This document shows positions 26,835 to 35,508 of a stretch of DNA of 35,905 nucleotides, in pieces. Location: positions 41,348 through 77,252 of the forward strand of contig NZ_JH636439.1 of the NCBI RefSeq assembly GCF_000255705.1, in the 5' to 3' direction. Source of the stretch: Zavarzinella formosa DSM 19928. GTDB lineage: Bacteria > Planctomycetota > Planctomycetia > Gemmatales > Gemmataceae. The position numbers were made by a program, and so were the translations under genes. How positions within the stretch are numbered: the stretch's first letter is position 1; every line of letters starts with the position of its first letter. Under the pieces are notes generated by a model that was not told where the DNA came from, ran no database searches, and saw only the letters and a list, made by a program, of their open reading frames with translations.

Positions 26835-29152
26835 GCAATAACCTCTTCAATGTTCGATGTTTCTCGCCACCGGCGAACGGTCCATGCACGCACGACGTCC
26901 CGGCAAACCTGTCTGACTTCATCGACCGGCCACGGAGCTGGCAGAGGGCCGGCATACGCCGCCCATTCAATGATCCGTGACAGTTGGATGAGTTCTTCGT
27001 GCCCGGTCCTGCGAAGCCAGACGGCCTGCGTCTCCGAACCGGCACGTGGTTTCCCGGCCCACCCGCCCCGGCGTTCAAGCAAACGGACCGTATCAGTCAC
27101 ATTGGCCCGCCAGTCGGTGACCGGGATGAAATGCCAACGCCACACCGCGAGGCGATCACGCAGACGCCGCCGGAACATGAATCCCAAAAGCGCCATGCCG
27201 ATGCCGATGCCAATTTCGATGGCATGTTCTTGAGCCCATGTTCCCAAGCGGGAGGCTGCGAGGAGCAGTCGTTCCGACAGGGATATTTCCGGGGCGAGCG
27301 TGTGATGGCCGGGCGTTGATTCGAGAACCAGCCAGTCCCCGCCCGGGAGCATCACCTCGGCCCAGAAATGCAGGTCTTCCCGGACGACGGGGGTGTGTCG
27401 GGTGACCGGATCATATGCCTCGGGTGACACATAAAACCCGCTCACAAGGCGGGTCGGATAACCCAGCGAGCGAACCAGAATCGCCGTCGCCGAGGCGAAC
27501 AGATAGTCCGGTCCGCGACGGGAGTGAAACAGAAACTCCCCGAGCGGATCACGCGGGTCGGTGGCTTTCGCTTCCACGGCATATTCGCTTTTCAGCCGGT
27601 CGATGATGGCGGCGATTTGCGGCCAGCCGGGGGGGAGCCCGCGCGTCCACTCACGGGCCAGCGCCGGGATTTCCGGGGACAAGTCCGGCGGCAGGTCGGA
27701 ATGGAGAAACCGCTCTCCCACCCGCCCGACGGGGAAATTGACAGTGACAAGCTTCTTCGGCTCGACAACCCGGCACTCGGTTTCCAGCACCGTCCCGGCG
27801 GGAGCGTTTCGTTCGGCAAACCGCAGGATGCGATCCTGACCCCAACCGTAAAAATTCGGATCATTGACCATCGCCACCCAAAATCTCGTGGTGTGCGGCG
27901 GCGTCGGCAGGAACGGTCCCTCCGGGGCGGTGAGCTTGAAACGATGCCGTTCGGGCGGGGCAAACGCCTCGGGCGGCTCGCGAGAGACCACCCGCATCCA
28001 ATGGCCCGTTTCTTCCTTTTCCAAAAGCACCTGGCGTACCCCGGCGGGAGCCTCCCGCCAGACCCGGCCGTCGAAACCGTCGTAGGCGGTCAGCCGCAGA
28101 TGAAGGGGCGTGCGGCCTTCGACCTCGAACATCGCCCGCGCGGTCCGGTCGCTCATGTCGCGGTTTTGGCGGGGGGCGGTCCGGCCGGCGGCAAACTCCC
28201 GGTTCGGCCGGAGATTGTCCGCCGGCTTTTTCTGTGATTCCAGTGCCTTCATCGTGAGCGGATCAAGGGCGATGGAGCGTTCCTGTTCTTGGATCTTGTA
28301 CGGTTCGCCGTACATGTCGCTGATCAGGTCATAAAGGCTGGGCAACGGCGTGTCGAGAAAGGTGTCCGACTGGGTCATGCCGGTGCTTTTCGGGCTTTTG
28401 CCCTTGGTTTCATCGTCCCCGTCGCCGATTCCGCCTCGGGCAAACGGATCAAAGCCGCCGGTCCCGCCGGAGGTGGGGAATAACTCCCCCAATGTCCCGG
28501 CGATTTGTTGCGGTCCGACAAACGTCAAAGCTATCACGCCGCCAACGACGAGCAAGCCGAGAGCGAGGGCCAGTTTCGGCAGTGGAGCCGGTCGGCCGCC
28601 GGAAACATCGAGCGAGAGGGCGTTGTCGCCGGCCACAAAGAATTGCCTCAAACCGGACCAGTGAACGGCGGCAAGCCAGACGCTCCCTGCCGCGCCATAC
28701 AGGCCAAGCACAGGCATTGTTCCCCGATGGTTGGTCATGATGACCGCGAACAGCATCAGGAACAGGCTGGACACACACGCCAGCCGAAGGCAAAGACGCC
28801 AGCCCGCGCAGGCCGCGAAGCCGAGGGCCATGTTTCGGAAGCCAGCGACCATTTGCAGTTCCAGCGGATAACCGGCGCCGGTCCAGTCACGCCGGAATGG
28901 TTCGATGACAAAGGGCAACGCCGCCAGCCCGAGACACGGAAAAATGATCCAACGCGGCGGGGTGGCCCGGGAATTCGCCGGCAACGGAATAAATCCGTTG
29001 ATGATGACCGCGAGCGCGACCCAAGCCATCGCCAGGCCGAGGCTTTGCGACACGGGACGCAAGTCATCGGCCGCGATCTCGGTCGCCATTGAGGCCAGGA
29101 CGACCAGCGCGAACGTCAGCCGCCGGACAAAGCGATCGGTTTCAGGAACCAT
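26831..29152 (-). CDS. Transglutaminase-like membrane protein lacking catalytic Cys
   Basis: This membrane protein is of the type found beside MoxR and DUF58 genes (TgpA-like layout). Several N-terminal membrane helices (to about residue 230) precede a large periplasmic part with the transglutaminase-like fold (about 480-620), then one membrane helix (IEIGIGIGMALLGFMF) and a cytoplasmic tail. In active members the fold has a Cys in a segment like RRGxCxxFA. Here it reads RRGPDYLFASA, with Asp at about residue 549 (27506-27508) in place of Cys. The His segment REDLHFWAEV is kept, and the third catalytic position reads LESTPG rather than the usual DPTPG. The fold is kept but peptide cross-linking or protease chemistry is unlikely. 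The start at 29152 has GGGGGAGG seven bases upstream; ATG at 29173 is an alternative. It overlaps the DUF58 gene by 11 bases and moxR by 4. Confidence 0.88.
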   Translation of the reverse strand: MVPETDRFVRRLTFALVVLASMATEIAADDLRPVSQSLGLAMAWVALAVIINGFIPLPANSRATPPRWIIFPCLGLAALPFVIEPFRRDWTGAGYPLELQMVAGFRNMALGFAACAGWRLCLRLACVSSLFLMLFAVIMTNHRGTMPVLGLYGAAGSVWLAAVHWSGLRQFFVAGDNALSLDVSGGRPAPLPKLALALGLLVVGGVIALTFVGPQQIAGTLGELFPTSGGTGGFDPFARGGIGDGDDETKGKSPKSTGMTQSDTFLDTPLPSLYDLISDMYGEPYKIQEQERSIALDPLTMKALESQKKPADNLRPNREFAAGRTAPRQNRDMSDRTARAMFEVEGRTPLHLRLTAYDGFDGRVWREAPAGVRQVLLEKEETGHWMRVVSREPPEAFAPPERHRFKLTAPEGPFLPTPPHTTRFWVAMVNDPNFYGWGQDRILRFAERNAPAGTVLETECRVVEPKKLVTVNFPVGRVGERFLHSDLPPDLSPEIPALAREWTRGLPPGWPQIAAIIDRLKSEYAVEAKATDPRDPLGEFLFHSRRGPDYLFASATAILVRSLGYPTRLVSGFYVSPEAYDPVTRHTPVVREDLHFWAEVMLPGGDWLVLESTPGHHTLAPEISLSERLLLAASRLGTWAQEHAIEIGIGIGMALLGFMFRRRLRDRLAVWRWHFIPVTDWRANVTDTVRLLERRGGWAGKPRAGSETQAVWLRRTGHEELIQLSRIIEWAAYAGPLPAPWPVDEVRQVCRDVVRAWTVRRWRETSNIEEVIA

Positions 29153-30527
29153 GCCGGGCCTCCCCCCAGCCATCCCGGAGCCGGGATGAAATCTGTCCGG
29201 CGTTTTCGATCAGCAACCACGGCCGAATCGGAAGCGCGGGCTCAGTCTCTCGGTCGGCGCCGCCCGCGAATCCCGCCCGTTGAAGAATGACGAACCGATG
29301 CGACCCGGAGGAGGCGCCGGCCAGAGTCGTCAAACCGGCTTCCGTGGTCACGACGATTTGCACGCCATCCCGCGACTTGTGACAGGCCGGACAGGAGAGA
29401 ACATGATTCAAGGTTTCGGAAACGGTGTCGGGGACGGCGGCCAGAGCATCCATCATGCGCGTCAACTGCCCGGACCCGGACGCGGGCATGATCTCCGTCC
29501 CGGCCCATGACACCCCCACTTTTGCCCCGGATTCCAGCCAGCCTTTGGCCATGCTGGCGACAATGCGAATCGCCCATTCCCGCGAGCCGTCCGGCCCCGC
29601 CCCGGCGTGAGAGGCCGGGTCCGCATCCAGAATCAGTTGAATGACCGGGCGGGCCATCGATTGAAGTTCGCAGACGATCAACCGGTCATGCTTCGCCGAT
29701 TGCGCCCAGTGGATTCGGCGAGGCGAATCGCCCCGGCGATAGGGACGAACGCCCGTCACGTCGCCGTGGCCGCCGACTTTGTTCCGCGAGACGTTCCCGT
29801 CGCACGCCTCGTCGCGGTTGTCTGCCGGAACAGGACCAACGGGCATTGTCTTTGGCCACACGATCAGCGAATTCTCGACGGAGATGGATCGCTTCGACTC
29901 CCACAGCCCAAACGGGAATCCGGTCGTCAGGGAGGGGACGCGAAGCGGATACGACCCCCGGCAGGCGGGAATGAATTCCCATCGACATGATCCCGTTCGC
30001 CTCGGCGGGGCGTTGGCGATGGTCGCCACGGGAGATTCGGAGTCTTTCGCCTCAAACCCGTCTCGGATTGCCAATCCCCACGCGGCCCACGGCAAGTGGT
30101 TGCGAAGCGTCAGTCGAACGACAACAGGTTCGCCCTCGACGGCCCGCGTCCGGTCGAACCCCAGCTTGGTTGAAATTCCCCGGAGACTGACCCACGGCCA
30201 GACAACCCCGAGCAGAATCACCAGCGCCAGACTCCCCGCCAGCACAAACCCCTGCGGATGCAGGAACAACCCGCACGCCAAGGCCGCCGAGACCGCCGCC
30301 AGCAGCACGCCCAGGGGGTTGTAAAACACCCGCCGAAACCGGGCGCTAAACTCCGGGAACAAATCATGAGTCGCCAACCGCCGCATGACGGACGAGTCTG
30401 CGGGATGTTGTTGCTTGGTGGCGATGGAGCGCGCCTTCAACACCATCGCATCGTTTCCGGGCTGGAACACGGGAGCGATTTCCGTGACATTCCAGGCGGC
30501 CGAATTTTGTGGTTTTGTCCGGGGCAT
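29142..30527 (-). CDS. DUF58 domain-containing protein
   Basis: This is the usual partner of MoxR ATPases, with two N-terminal membrane helices (about residues 70-115) and a cytoplasmic part. The diagnostic DUF58 motif is present: GVRPYRRGDSPRRIHWAQSA followed by KHDRLIVCELQ. The vWA-like strand that follows reads LILDADPAS, so the metal-ion-site motif DxSxS is degenerate. A CPACHK pair of Cys occurs near the C-terminus. The start at 30527 (MPRTKPQ) has GGAAAG before it; an ATG at 30557 would nearly touch the previous gene. It lies 33 bases after the lipoprotein gene and overlaps the transglutaminase-like gene, consistent with one transcript. Confidence 0.9.
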   Translation of the reverse strand: MPRTKPQNSAAWNVTEIAPVFQPGNDAMVLKARSIATKQQHPADSSVMRRLATHDLFPEFSARFRRVFYNPLGVLLAAVSAALACGLFLHPQGFVLAGSLALVILLGVVWPWVSLRGISTKLGFDRTRAVEGEPVVVRLTLRNHLPWAAWGLAIRDGFEAKDSESPVATIANAPPRRTGSCRWEFIPACRGSYPLRVPSLTTGFPFGLWESKRSISVENSLIVWPKTMPVGPVPADNRDEACDGNVSRNKVGGHGDVTGVRPYRRGDSPRRIHWAQSAKHDRLIVCELQSMARPVIQLILDADPASHAGAGPDGSREWAIRIVASMAKGWLESGAKVGVSWAGTEIMPASGSGQLTRMMDALAAVPDTVSETLNHVLSCPACHKSRDGVQIVVTTEAGLTTLAGASSGSHRFVILQRAGFAGGADRETEPALPIRPWLLIENAGQISSRLRDGWGEARHGS

Positions 30528-30560
30528 GTTTCTTTCCGATTGATTTGAGATGATCACACA

Positions 30561-31973
30561 TCAGTCGTTTGTCTCCAGCGCCCCGATGGCGACCACGGTC
30601 GTCGGCGCGCCTCCCACGGCAAACGTCGTGACAATCTCCAGTGTCTTCAGGGACAGCACGCTGACGGAACTGTCGCCGGGATTGGTGAAGAACCCGAACC
30701 GGCGATCGGCGTCGAACGCGATGCTGTGGTGGCCGAAGTGACCCTCCACGCAACTCTTGCCGACCTTCAAAGTCTTCACGACCTTCGCATCGGCAAACCG
30801 GCCGTCGCCGTCCGGGTCGAGGGCGACAATCTCCAGCCAGTCCTGGACGTCCACATCCTTGGCGTGGTCATGGAACAGGAATGCATAAACCTTCCCGTCC
30901 GGCCGGGTCACGATTTCCGGAGTGGTGGCTTGGGAACCCTTCTTGACGGCGAGGGGAACGAACAACGGTTTCGGGTCCGCTTCCTTCGCGTTCAGAATGA
31001 CCAGCGAGGAATTCTCCTCCCTGCCCGTCGTGAACACCACATGATGGCCGGCCTTGGAGAACGCCCCCGTGCGCCGGGGCTTGTCACCGTCTTTTCCAAG
31101 CGGAATGTGACGAACCTTCACGTCGGCGGGCTTTTTCACGACGGCCGGGTCGGCGTCCGTCCAGCAAATGCCGTCCATCGGGGCGAAGAACACCTTGCCG
31201 GAATTCTCCGTCGCTCCATGGATGCCACCGGTTGGCAGATGAAAGGAATAAGCGGGTTCGCTTCTCCCTTTGCCCGTGATCGGCGTGACATCGACCCGGC
31301 CTTTGTTCGGCCCTCTGCCGTCGATCCAGCATGAATAACCGGCCTTGTCGTCGGCGACGGCCAGCGTGATATGGTTGCCGCCACCCGCGAGGAATTGCGG
31401 TTCGGGCTTGGTCACCTTGCCGCTGTTATCCTCGTATTTGGCCGGGTCGATCCGCGTGTACCCGTTGAGCCGGTCGTTGGCGAGGAAGAACCGGTTGCCA
31501 TAGACGTAAAGGTGGGCCGGGTTGCCTTGTGATTCATCCAGGCGATGATCCCACAGCACCGGCTTGCTCATGAATCTCCAGTGGCCGTGGTCGCCATGAT
31601 CCACGTAACGCACCCCCGGATGGATGAGCATCCAGCCGCTTTGAAACTTCCCCTCGCTTTCGTCCCGCACGCCAACCATGACCAGTCCGCCGACTTCCTT
31701 CATCTGGACAAGTTTCTGTTTCGCGGCATCCAACTTCGGCAGGCCCGGCACCTCCTGCAACGGGTCAATGGAGAACTGACTCTTCTCATCGAAACGCACG
31801 TCGGCCCATTTCAGGCTTGCCGTCGGGTGGTCTTGAATGACCAACCGCACAACCGGCGGGGCCTTCTTTGGTGTTTCGTCGGCCGTCTTGCTTTGGGTGA
31901 CAACCGGAGCGGCCCCCTGCTGGCAGCCGATAATGGCCAATGCCGACAAGATTAGGAGTGAACGTGTTTGCAT
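30561..31973 (-). CDS. His-rich beta-propeller lipoprotein, AztD-like
   Basis: A lipoprotein signal peptide MQTRSLLILSALAIIGCQQG places the product in the envelope, with Cys17 as lipid site. The mature part (about 450 residues) has repeating beta-strand patterns as in propellers, ending in FGFFTNPGDSSVSVLSLKT and FAVGGAPTTVVAI, of the YVTN type. It carries VDHGDHGHWRF, FHDHAKDVD and CVEGHFGHHSIAFD, His-Asp clusters that resemble the zinc-binding motif of AztD, a periplasmic zinc chaperone. The AztD relation is inferred from motif and fold; no direct alignment was run. The start at 31973 has GAGGA upstream; a longer frame from 32042 would overlap the PQQ gene and hide the lipoprotein signal. 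Its place between a PQQ propeller and the MoxR set, near a CobW GTPase remnant, supports a metal link. Confidence 0.75.
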   Translation of the reverse strand: MQTRSLLILSALAIIGCQQGAAPVVTQSKTADETPKKAPPVVRLVIQDHPTASLKWADVRFDEKSQFSIDPLQEVPGLPKLDAAKQKLVQMKEVGGLVMVGVRDESEGKFQSGWMLIHPGVRYVDHGDHGHWRFMSKPVLWDHRLDESQGNPAHLYVYGNRFFLANDRLNGYTRIDPAKYEDNSGKVTKPEPQFLAGGGNHITLAVADDKAGYSCWIDGRGPNKGRVDVTPITGKGRSEPAYSFHLPTGGIHGATENSGKVFFAPMDGICWTDADPAVVKKPADVKVRHIPLGKDGDKPRRTGAFSKAGHHVVFTTGREENSSLVILNAKEADPKPLFVPLAVKKGSQATTPEIVTRPDGKVYAFLFHDHAKDVDVQDWLEIVALDPDGDGRFADAKVVKTLKVGKSCVEGHFGHHSIAFDADRRFGFFTNPGDSSVSVLSLKTLEIVTTFAVGGAPTTVVAIGALETND

Positions 31974-32007
31974 GTGTTGTTCCTCAAAGGATGTTCGGGA
32001 TGAATGA

Positions 32008-33402
32008 TCACCGTCGTGAGATGGTTTTGGGATCGCGGACACAGATCAATTCCGTTCCGGTGCGGATGAAGAACGTCCCCTCGACGGCGGCGACACCGTA
32101 CACCACGTCCCCGACCGCCGAGTGGCGGGTGGCCTCCAGTTCCTCCTTGGACAACGGCGGACCACCGCCCGGTCCCTTCCCCTCGGGTCGTGCCGGGGCT
32201 TTCGCGGCGACGGCTTTCTTCTCCGCCTCCTTGCGGGCGTCGAGGTCGTCTTGGTTCCACAAGCGGTTTGAGGCGATTTTTTCGTACTTCGAACCGGCCT
32301 TCAGGATCGTGGTCATGCCGTCTTTGCCAAAAAAGTAAATCGCGTCCCCGGCGGCGACCGGCGTCGCCCAACACTGGTTGTCCAGTCGTTCGGAATACCG
32401 TTCCTCTCCGGTCTTGAGATCGACGCAATAAACGACACCCGTCTTGGTCACGAAGTAAACATGCCCCTGATGAATCAACGGGCTGGCGTGATGACAGATT
32501 GCCTTCTTTCCCTGCCAGACGAGCTCGTAACCCGGCTCATTCCCGGTCAACAGCAGACAGCAATTCGATTTGGCGGAGGCGACCAGGTCGGGGTTCATCC
32601 GGTTTTCACCGGCCCCGATGATGACGCGGTTTTCATGAACGGTCGGCGAGACGATGTTGTTCCCGGTCAGCCCCTCGTGAGTCCAGAGAATTTTTCCGGT
32701 GTCGGTATCGTACGCGCTGAGCGTGCCGCCGCTGGAAACCAGCGCCATCGGCTTGCCACCCCGCGTGGTCACCACCGGAGTGGTCCAGGAAGTCTTGCTC
32801 GGGCGATCCGTCTTCCAATGGTTTTTGCCGGTCTTCTTGTCCGCGGCGAGCAGATAGGAAGGGCCGGCGTGATCAACCTGCACGATCACCGTCCCGGCCG
32901 TTTGGGCCAGTGAACTGCCCAACCCGTGGTTGTTCTTGAACTCGCCGTATTCTTTCACCAGCGAGCGTTGCCATTTCACCTCGCCCGCGTGATTGAGACC
33001 GACGAGGTCGCCGCCTTCAAAGAAGGCGTATACCCCGTCCGCATCGACAACCGGCGTCGGGGCGGCCCGGCTCATCATGGGGTTGTTGCGTCCCTTCTGG
33101 CTCGCGGCGAATTCCTTTGTCCACACGGCCGTGCCGGTGTTCGCATCCACGGCGACGAGATGGTATTTCTCCTTGTCCTCGCCCTCCACGGCCGTCACAT
33201 ACACGCGATTTCCCCACACCACCGGAGCCGACTGGCCATACCCCGGCAGCGAGGTTTTCCACGCGATGCCTTCCTTTGCGGACCAGCTCACCGGCAGGTG
33301 TCGTGCCGTCGAGAGTCCCGTGCCGTCTCCGCGAAAACCGGGCCACGCCTGGGTCGCGGCAGGGTCCGCGCCCAGCAGAAGTGACAAAATCAGAGCGTGC
33401 AT
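32008..33402 (-). CDS. PQQ-like beta-propeller repeat protein
   Basis: A secreted or periplasmic protein of 464 residues, with a short hydrophobic N-terminus (MHALILSLLLGA) that may be a signal peptide, then QAWPGFRGDGTGLS, the standard opening of planctomycete PQQ-propeller proteins. Repeated blades contain units such as LVAVDANTGTAVWTKEF, LSAYDTDTGKILWTHEG and VYCVDLKTGEERYSERL. There are no dehydrogenase active-site features, so it is probably a scaffold or assembly propeller (BamB-like fold) and not an enzyme. A basic, Pro- and Gly-rich insertion (about residues 385-420) precedes the last blade. The start at 33402 has GGAG ten bases upstream. It lies 21 bases after the DUF1559 gene and 34 before the lipoprotein gene. 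Confidence 0.92.
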   Translation of the reverse strand: MHALILSLLLGADPAATQAWPGFRGDGTGLSTARHLPVSWSAKEGIAWKTSLPGYGQSAPVVWGNRVYVTAVEGEDKEKYHLVAVDANTGTAVWTKEFAASQKGRNNPMMSRAAPTPVVDADGVYAFFEGGDLVGLNHAGEVKWQRSLVKEYGEFKNNHGLGSSLAQTAGTVIVQVDHAGPSYLLAADKKTGKNHWKTDRPSKTSWTTPVVTTRGGKPMALVSSGGTLSAYDTDTGKILWTHEGLTGNNIVSPTVHENRVIIGAGENRMNPDLVASAKSNCCLLLTGNEPGYELVWQGKKAICHHASPLIHQGHVYFVTKTGVVYCVDLKTGEERYSERLDNQCWATPVAAGDAIYFFGKDGMTTILKAGSKYEKIASNRLWNQDDLDARKEAEKKAVAAKAPARPEGKGPGGGPPLSKEELEATRHSAVGDVVYGVAAVEGTFFIRTGTELICVRDPKTISRR

Positions 33403-33423
33403 GGCAATTGTTCTCCGTTGGGG

Positions 33424-34506
33424 TTAGTAGTTGCCACCGTTGACCTCACCGCCCGCCCGGGTCGCCAGGGCGCGCCAAGTGTCGATGCTGATCGAGTTGC
33501 GGACGAACCGCACGCTGCCGTCCGCCAGGGCCACGTTCACCCCGCCCGAGAAGGGGCTGCGAGAAGTGAGCCAGCCCTGCCCGTGGCCGCTCAGGTCGGG
33601 CGTTGAGTTGTTCGGCGTCATCGCCGCGCAGAACCCGTTCGTGTACGGCTGGCCCCAGATCCACGACCCGCCCCGGTTCCCCGTCCAACTAGTCGCCGTG
33701 TTCGCCTCCGTGGCGGCGATGGGCGGGTTCAGCCCGCCCGGCGCCGCCGAGACCGGGCTGCGACCGGAACTGACGGCCGCGTAGAGCCGTTGCCGCTGGT
33801 TGATCGTCAGGGACGTCAGCGGCGTGCCGGCCAGGCTGGCGTTCGGGCCGCGGAGAATGTCGGCAAACATCAGGGTGTTCGACGTGCCGTCCGTGATGTC
33901 CGTGAGCCGGACTTGGGAGCCGATCCAGAACAGCCCGTCGGACGGAAATCGGATGTCGGTTCCGTTTGACTTCTGCGAGTTGTTTGCGGCGTAGTTGGCG
34001 TCCAGACCACTGCCGATGTTGGCCGCGTAGTTGGTGCCGGCGTGGGGGTAACCCCCGGACATGATGGTGCACACCGGGTCCTGCCCGTCCGCCGGGTTGA
34101 GGAAGGTCTTCACCGAGGTCACGGCGGTGGGGGCGAGAGCCGGGTTGAAAGTGCCGCTTGGCGGCGAACCCGTGAACAGTAATTGGGAAACCGGATCAAA
34201 CTGCCGGCCAAGCGGCTCCTGCTCAATGTGCGGCAAGAGCTGGGCATGGACGGAGTAGCAGTACGAAGTCGAGCCGGAAGCGGGCGGGAGATATCCCGGC
34301 AGGTTGCTTCGGGCATTTTCGTAGTTGTGTGCGGCGAGGGCCATTTGCTTGAGGTTGTTCTGATCGCTCATCCGGTTGGCGGCCTCCCGGATCTTTTGCA
34401 CCGCCGGCAGGAGCAACCCGATCAGAATGGCGATGATCGCCATCACCACCAGCAATTCAATCAACGTGAAGCCACGTCGGTCAACGGTCGCATGAGGCGT
34501 CGGCAC
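33424..34506 (-). CDS. DUF1559 pseudopilin-like protein
   Basis: A DUF1559 protein with a type IV prepilin signal, [20 protein letters not shown], followed by [15 protein letters not shown], then [19 protein letters not shown]. Cleavage is expected after the Gly before FTLIE. The C-terminus has [20 protein letters not shown], the family's closing motif. Planctomycetes have many paralogues, thought to form surface or envelope fibres through a type II secretion or pilus-like system. The start is GTG at 34506, preceded by AAGGAG at the right distance; an in-frame TTG at 34536 is less likely. It is the first gene of the seven-gene cluster and diverges from the CobW remnant. Confidence 0.95.
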   Translation of the reverse strand: MPTPHATVDRRGFTLIELLVVMAIIAILIGLLLPAVQKIREAANRMSDQNNLKQMALAAHNYENARSNLPGYLPPASGSTSYCYSVHAQLLPHIEQEPLGRQFDPVSQLLFTGSPPSGTFNPALAPTAVTSVKTFLNPADGQDPVCTIMSGGYPHAGTNYAANIGSGLDANYAANNSQKSNGTDIRFPSDGLFWIGSQVRLTDITDGTSNTLMFADILRGPNASLAGTPLTSLTINQRQRLYAAVSSGRSPVSAAPGGLNPPIAATEANTATSWTGNRGGSWIWGQPYTNGFCAAMTPNNSTPDLSGHGQGWLTSRSPFSGGVNVALADGSVRFVRNSISIDTWRALATRAGGEVNGGNY

Positions 34507-34556
34507 GATTGTTTTCTCCTTCGCAAAACCACTCAAAAAACAGCGATGTCTTTGGT

Positions 34557-34584
34557 TTTACAATGTCATATCAAAAGTTATACG
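34557..34584 (+). promoter_or_regulatory. Candidate sigma70-type promoter for CobW-family gene
   Basis: TTTACA (34557-34562) and TATACG (34579-34584) are 16 bases apart, about 60 bases before the CobW remnant, in the AT-rich gap between the two divergent genes. The minus-strand operon must also start in this gap. No clear zinc-regulator palindrome was found. Confidence 0.3.
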
Positions 34585-34644
34585 AAGTAAATTAAACTGT
34601 GGTTCTCCGATTTTTCCACCGTTTCTGACAAGCGAGCCAGCGCC

Positions 34645-35442
34645 ATGAAGAGCAATGAGCGAAACACCGTCCCGAAGAAACTGCCGGTCATCGTGCTCTC
34701 GGGATTTCTCGGGGCGGGAAAGACCACCCTGCTCAACCACATCCTGGCCAACCGCGAGAGAGGCGGGTGGCGGTGATTGTCAACGACATGTCCGAAGTGA
34801 ACATCAACGCGCAGTTGGTGAAGGCGGGGTCGGCTCTCAACCGTGTCAAGGAGCGATCGGCGGAGTTCACCAACGGGTGCATTTGCCGCACTCTACGGGA
34901 GGACTTGCTGCTGGAAATCACCAAACTGGCTGGCGAGGGAAAATTCGATTACCTGCTCGTGGAATCAACCGGTATTTCCGAACCGTTGCCGGTGGCCGGG
35001 ACTTTTACGTTTGCGGACGAATCCGGCAACTCTCTGTCAGACAAGCCGACGCTGGACACGCTTGTGACCGTCGTGGACGCCGTTGCGTTCCTGAAGGAAT
35101 ACGCCGCCGCGGGCGGGGCCAGTCGGATTCAACCGGCCGGTTTTGGTGGGCTGCCGTTCCCAACGAAGATTGGCCGACGGATCAGGAAACGCTTGCGGCC
35201 ATCGAAGAAAGCTGGCGGGAACCATACGGTGACCGGATCCAACAAATGGTCTTCATCGGCCTTCGGATGGATCGCGAAAAGCTCACCCGAGAACTAAACG
35301 CCTGTCTGTTGACAGATGTCGAGCTGAGTCGGGGCCGTCCACTTGGAAGAAATTCCCAGCGCCGTTCGGCCAATGGGGGATCGTCGAGGAGAACACGACG
35401 ATCTCCCATTGGCCGCAACACAAATCAGTCACCAGAACGTGA
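34645..35442 (+). pseudogene. CobW/COG0523 family GTPase, degraded
   Basis: This is the remnant of a P-loop GTPase of the CobW/YjiA group, which serve as metal chaperones for zinc, cobalt or nitrile hydratase iron. The first frame has [20 protein letters not shown] (Walker A) and stops after NRERGGWR. A second frame (from about 34766) continues with [35 protein letters not shown] and LVTVVDAVAFLKEY. A third (from about 35120) carries the C-terminal domain with RFWWAAVPNEDWPTDQET and FIGLRMDREKLTRELNACLL. A fourth (from about 35330) ends GPSTWKKFPAPFGQWG and stops at 35440-35442. The middle of the protein (GTPase specificity motif NKxD and start of the C-terminal domain) is missing at about 35110. 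The metal motif CxCC has Arg (34887-34889) for the last Cys. At least three frame breaks and one deletion make it non-functional. Confidence 0.9.
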
Positions 35443-35477
35443 TGACGGCAAAAAAACGAGGACGGGAAACCTAACTA

Positions 35478-35492
35478 AGCAGCTAGCCGGGG
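35478..35492 (+). repeat. Left terminal inverted repeat of right IS630 copy
   Basis: These 15 bases are the reverse complement of 378-392. A TA target dinucleotide precedes them. Confidence 0.8.
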
Positions 35493-35508
35493 ATGGGTAT
35501 AATGTTTC

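Noticed and set aside
34563-34590. Zinc-regulator (Zur) operator between the divergent genes
   Set aside because: The AT-rich stretch has no convincing palindrome of the known consensus.
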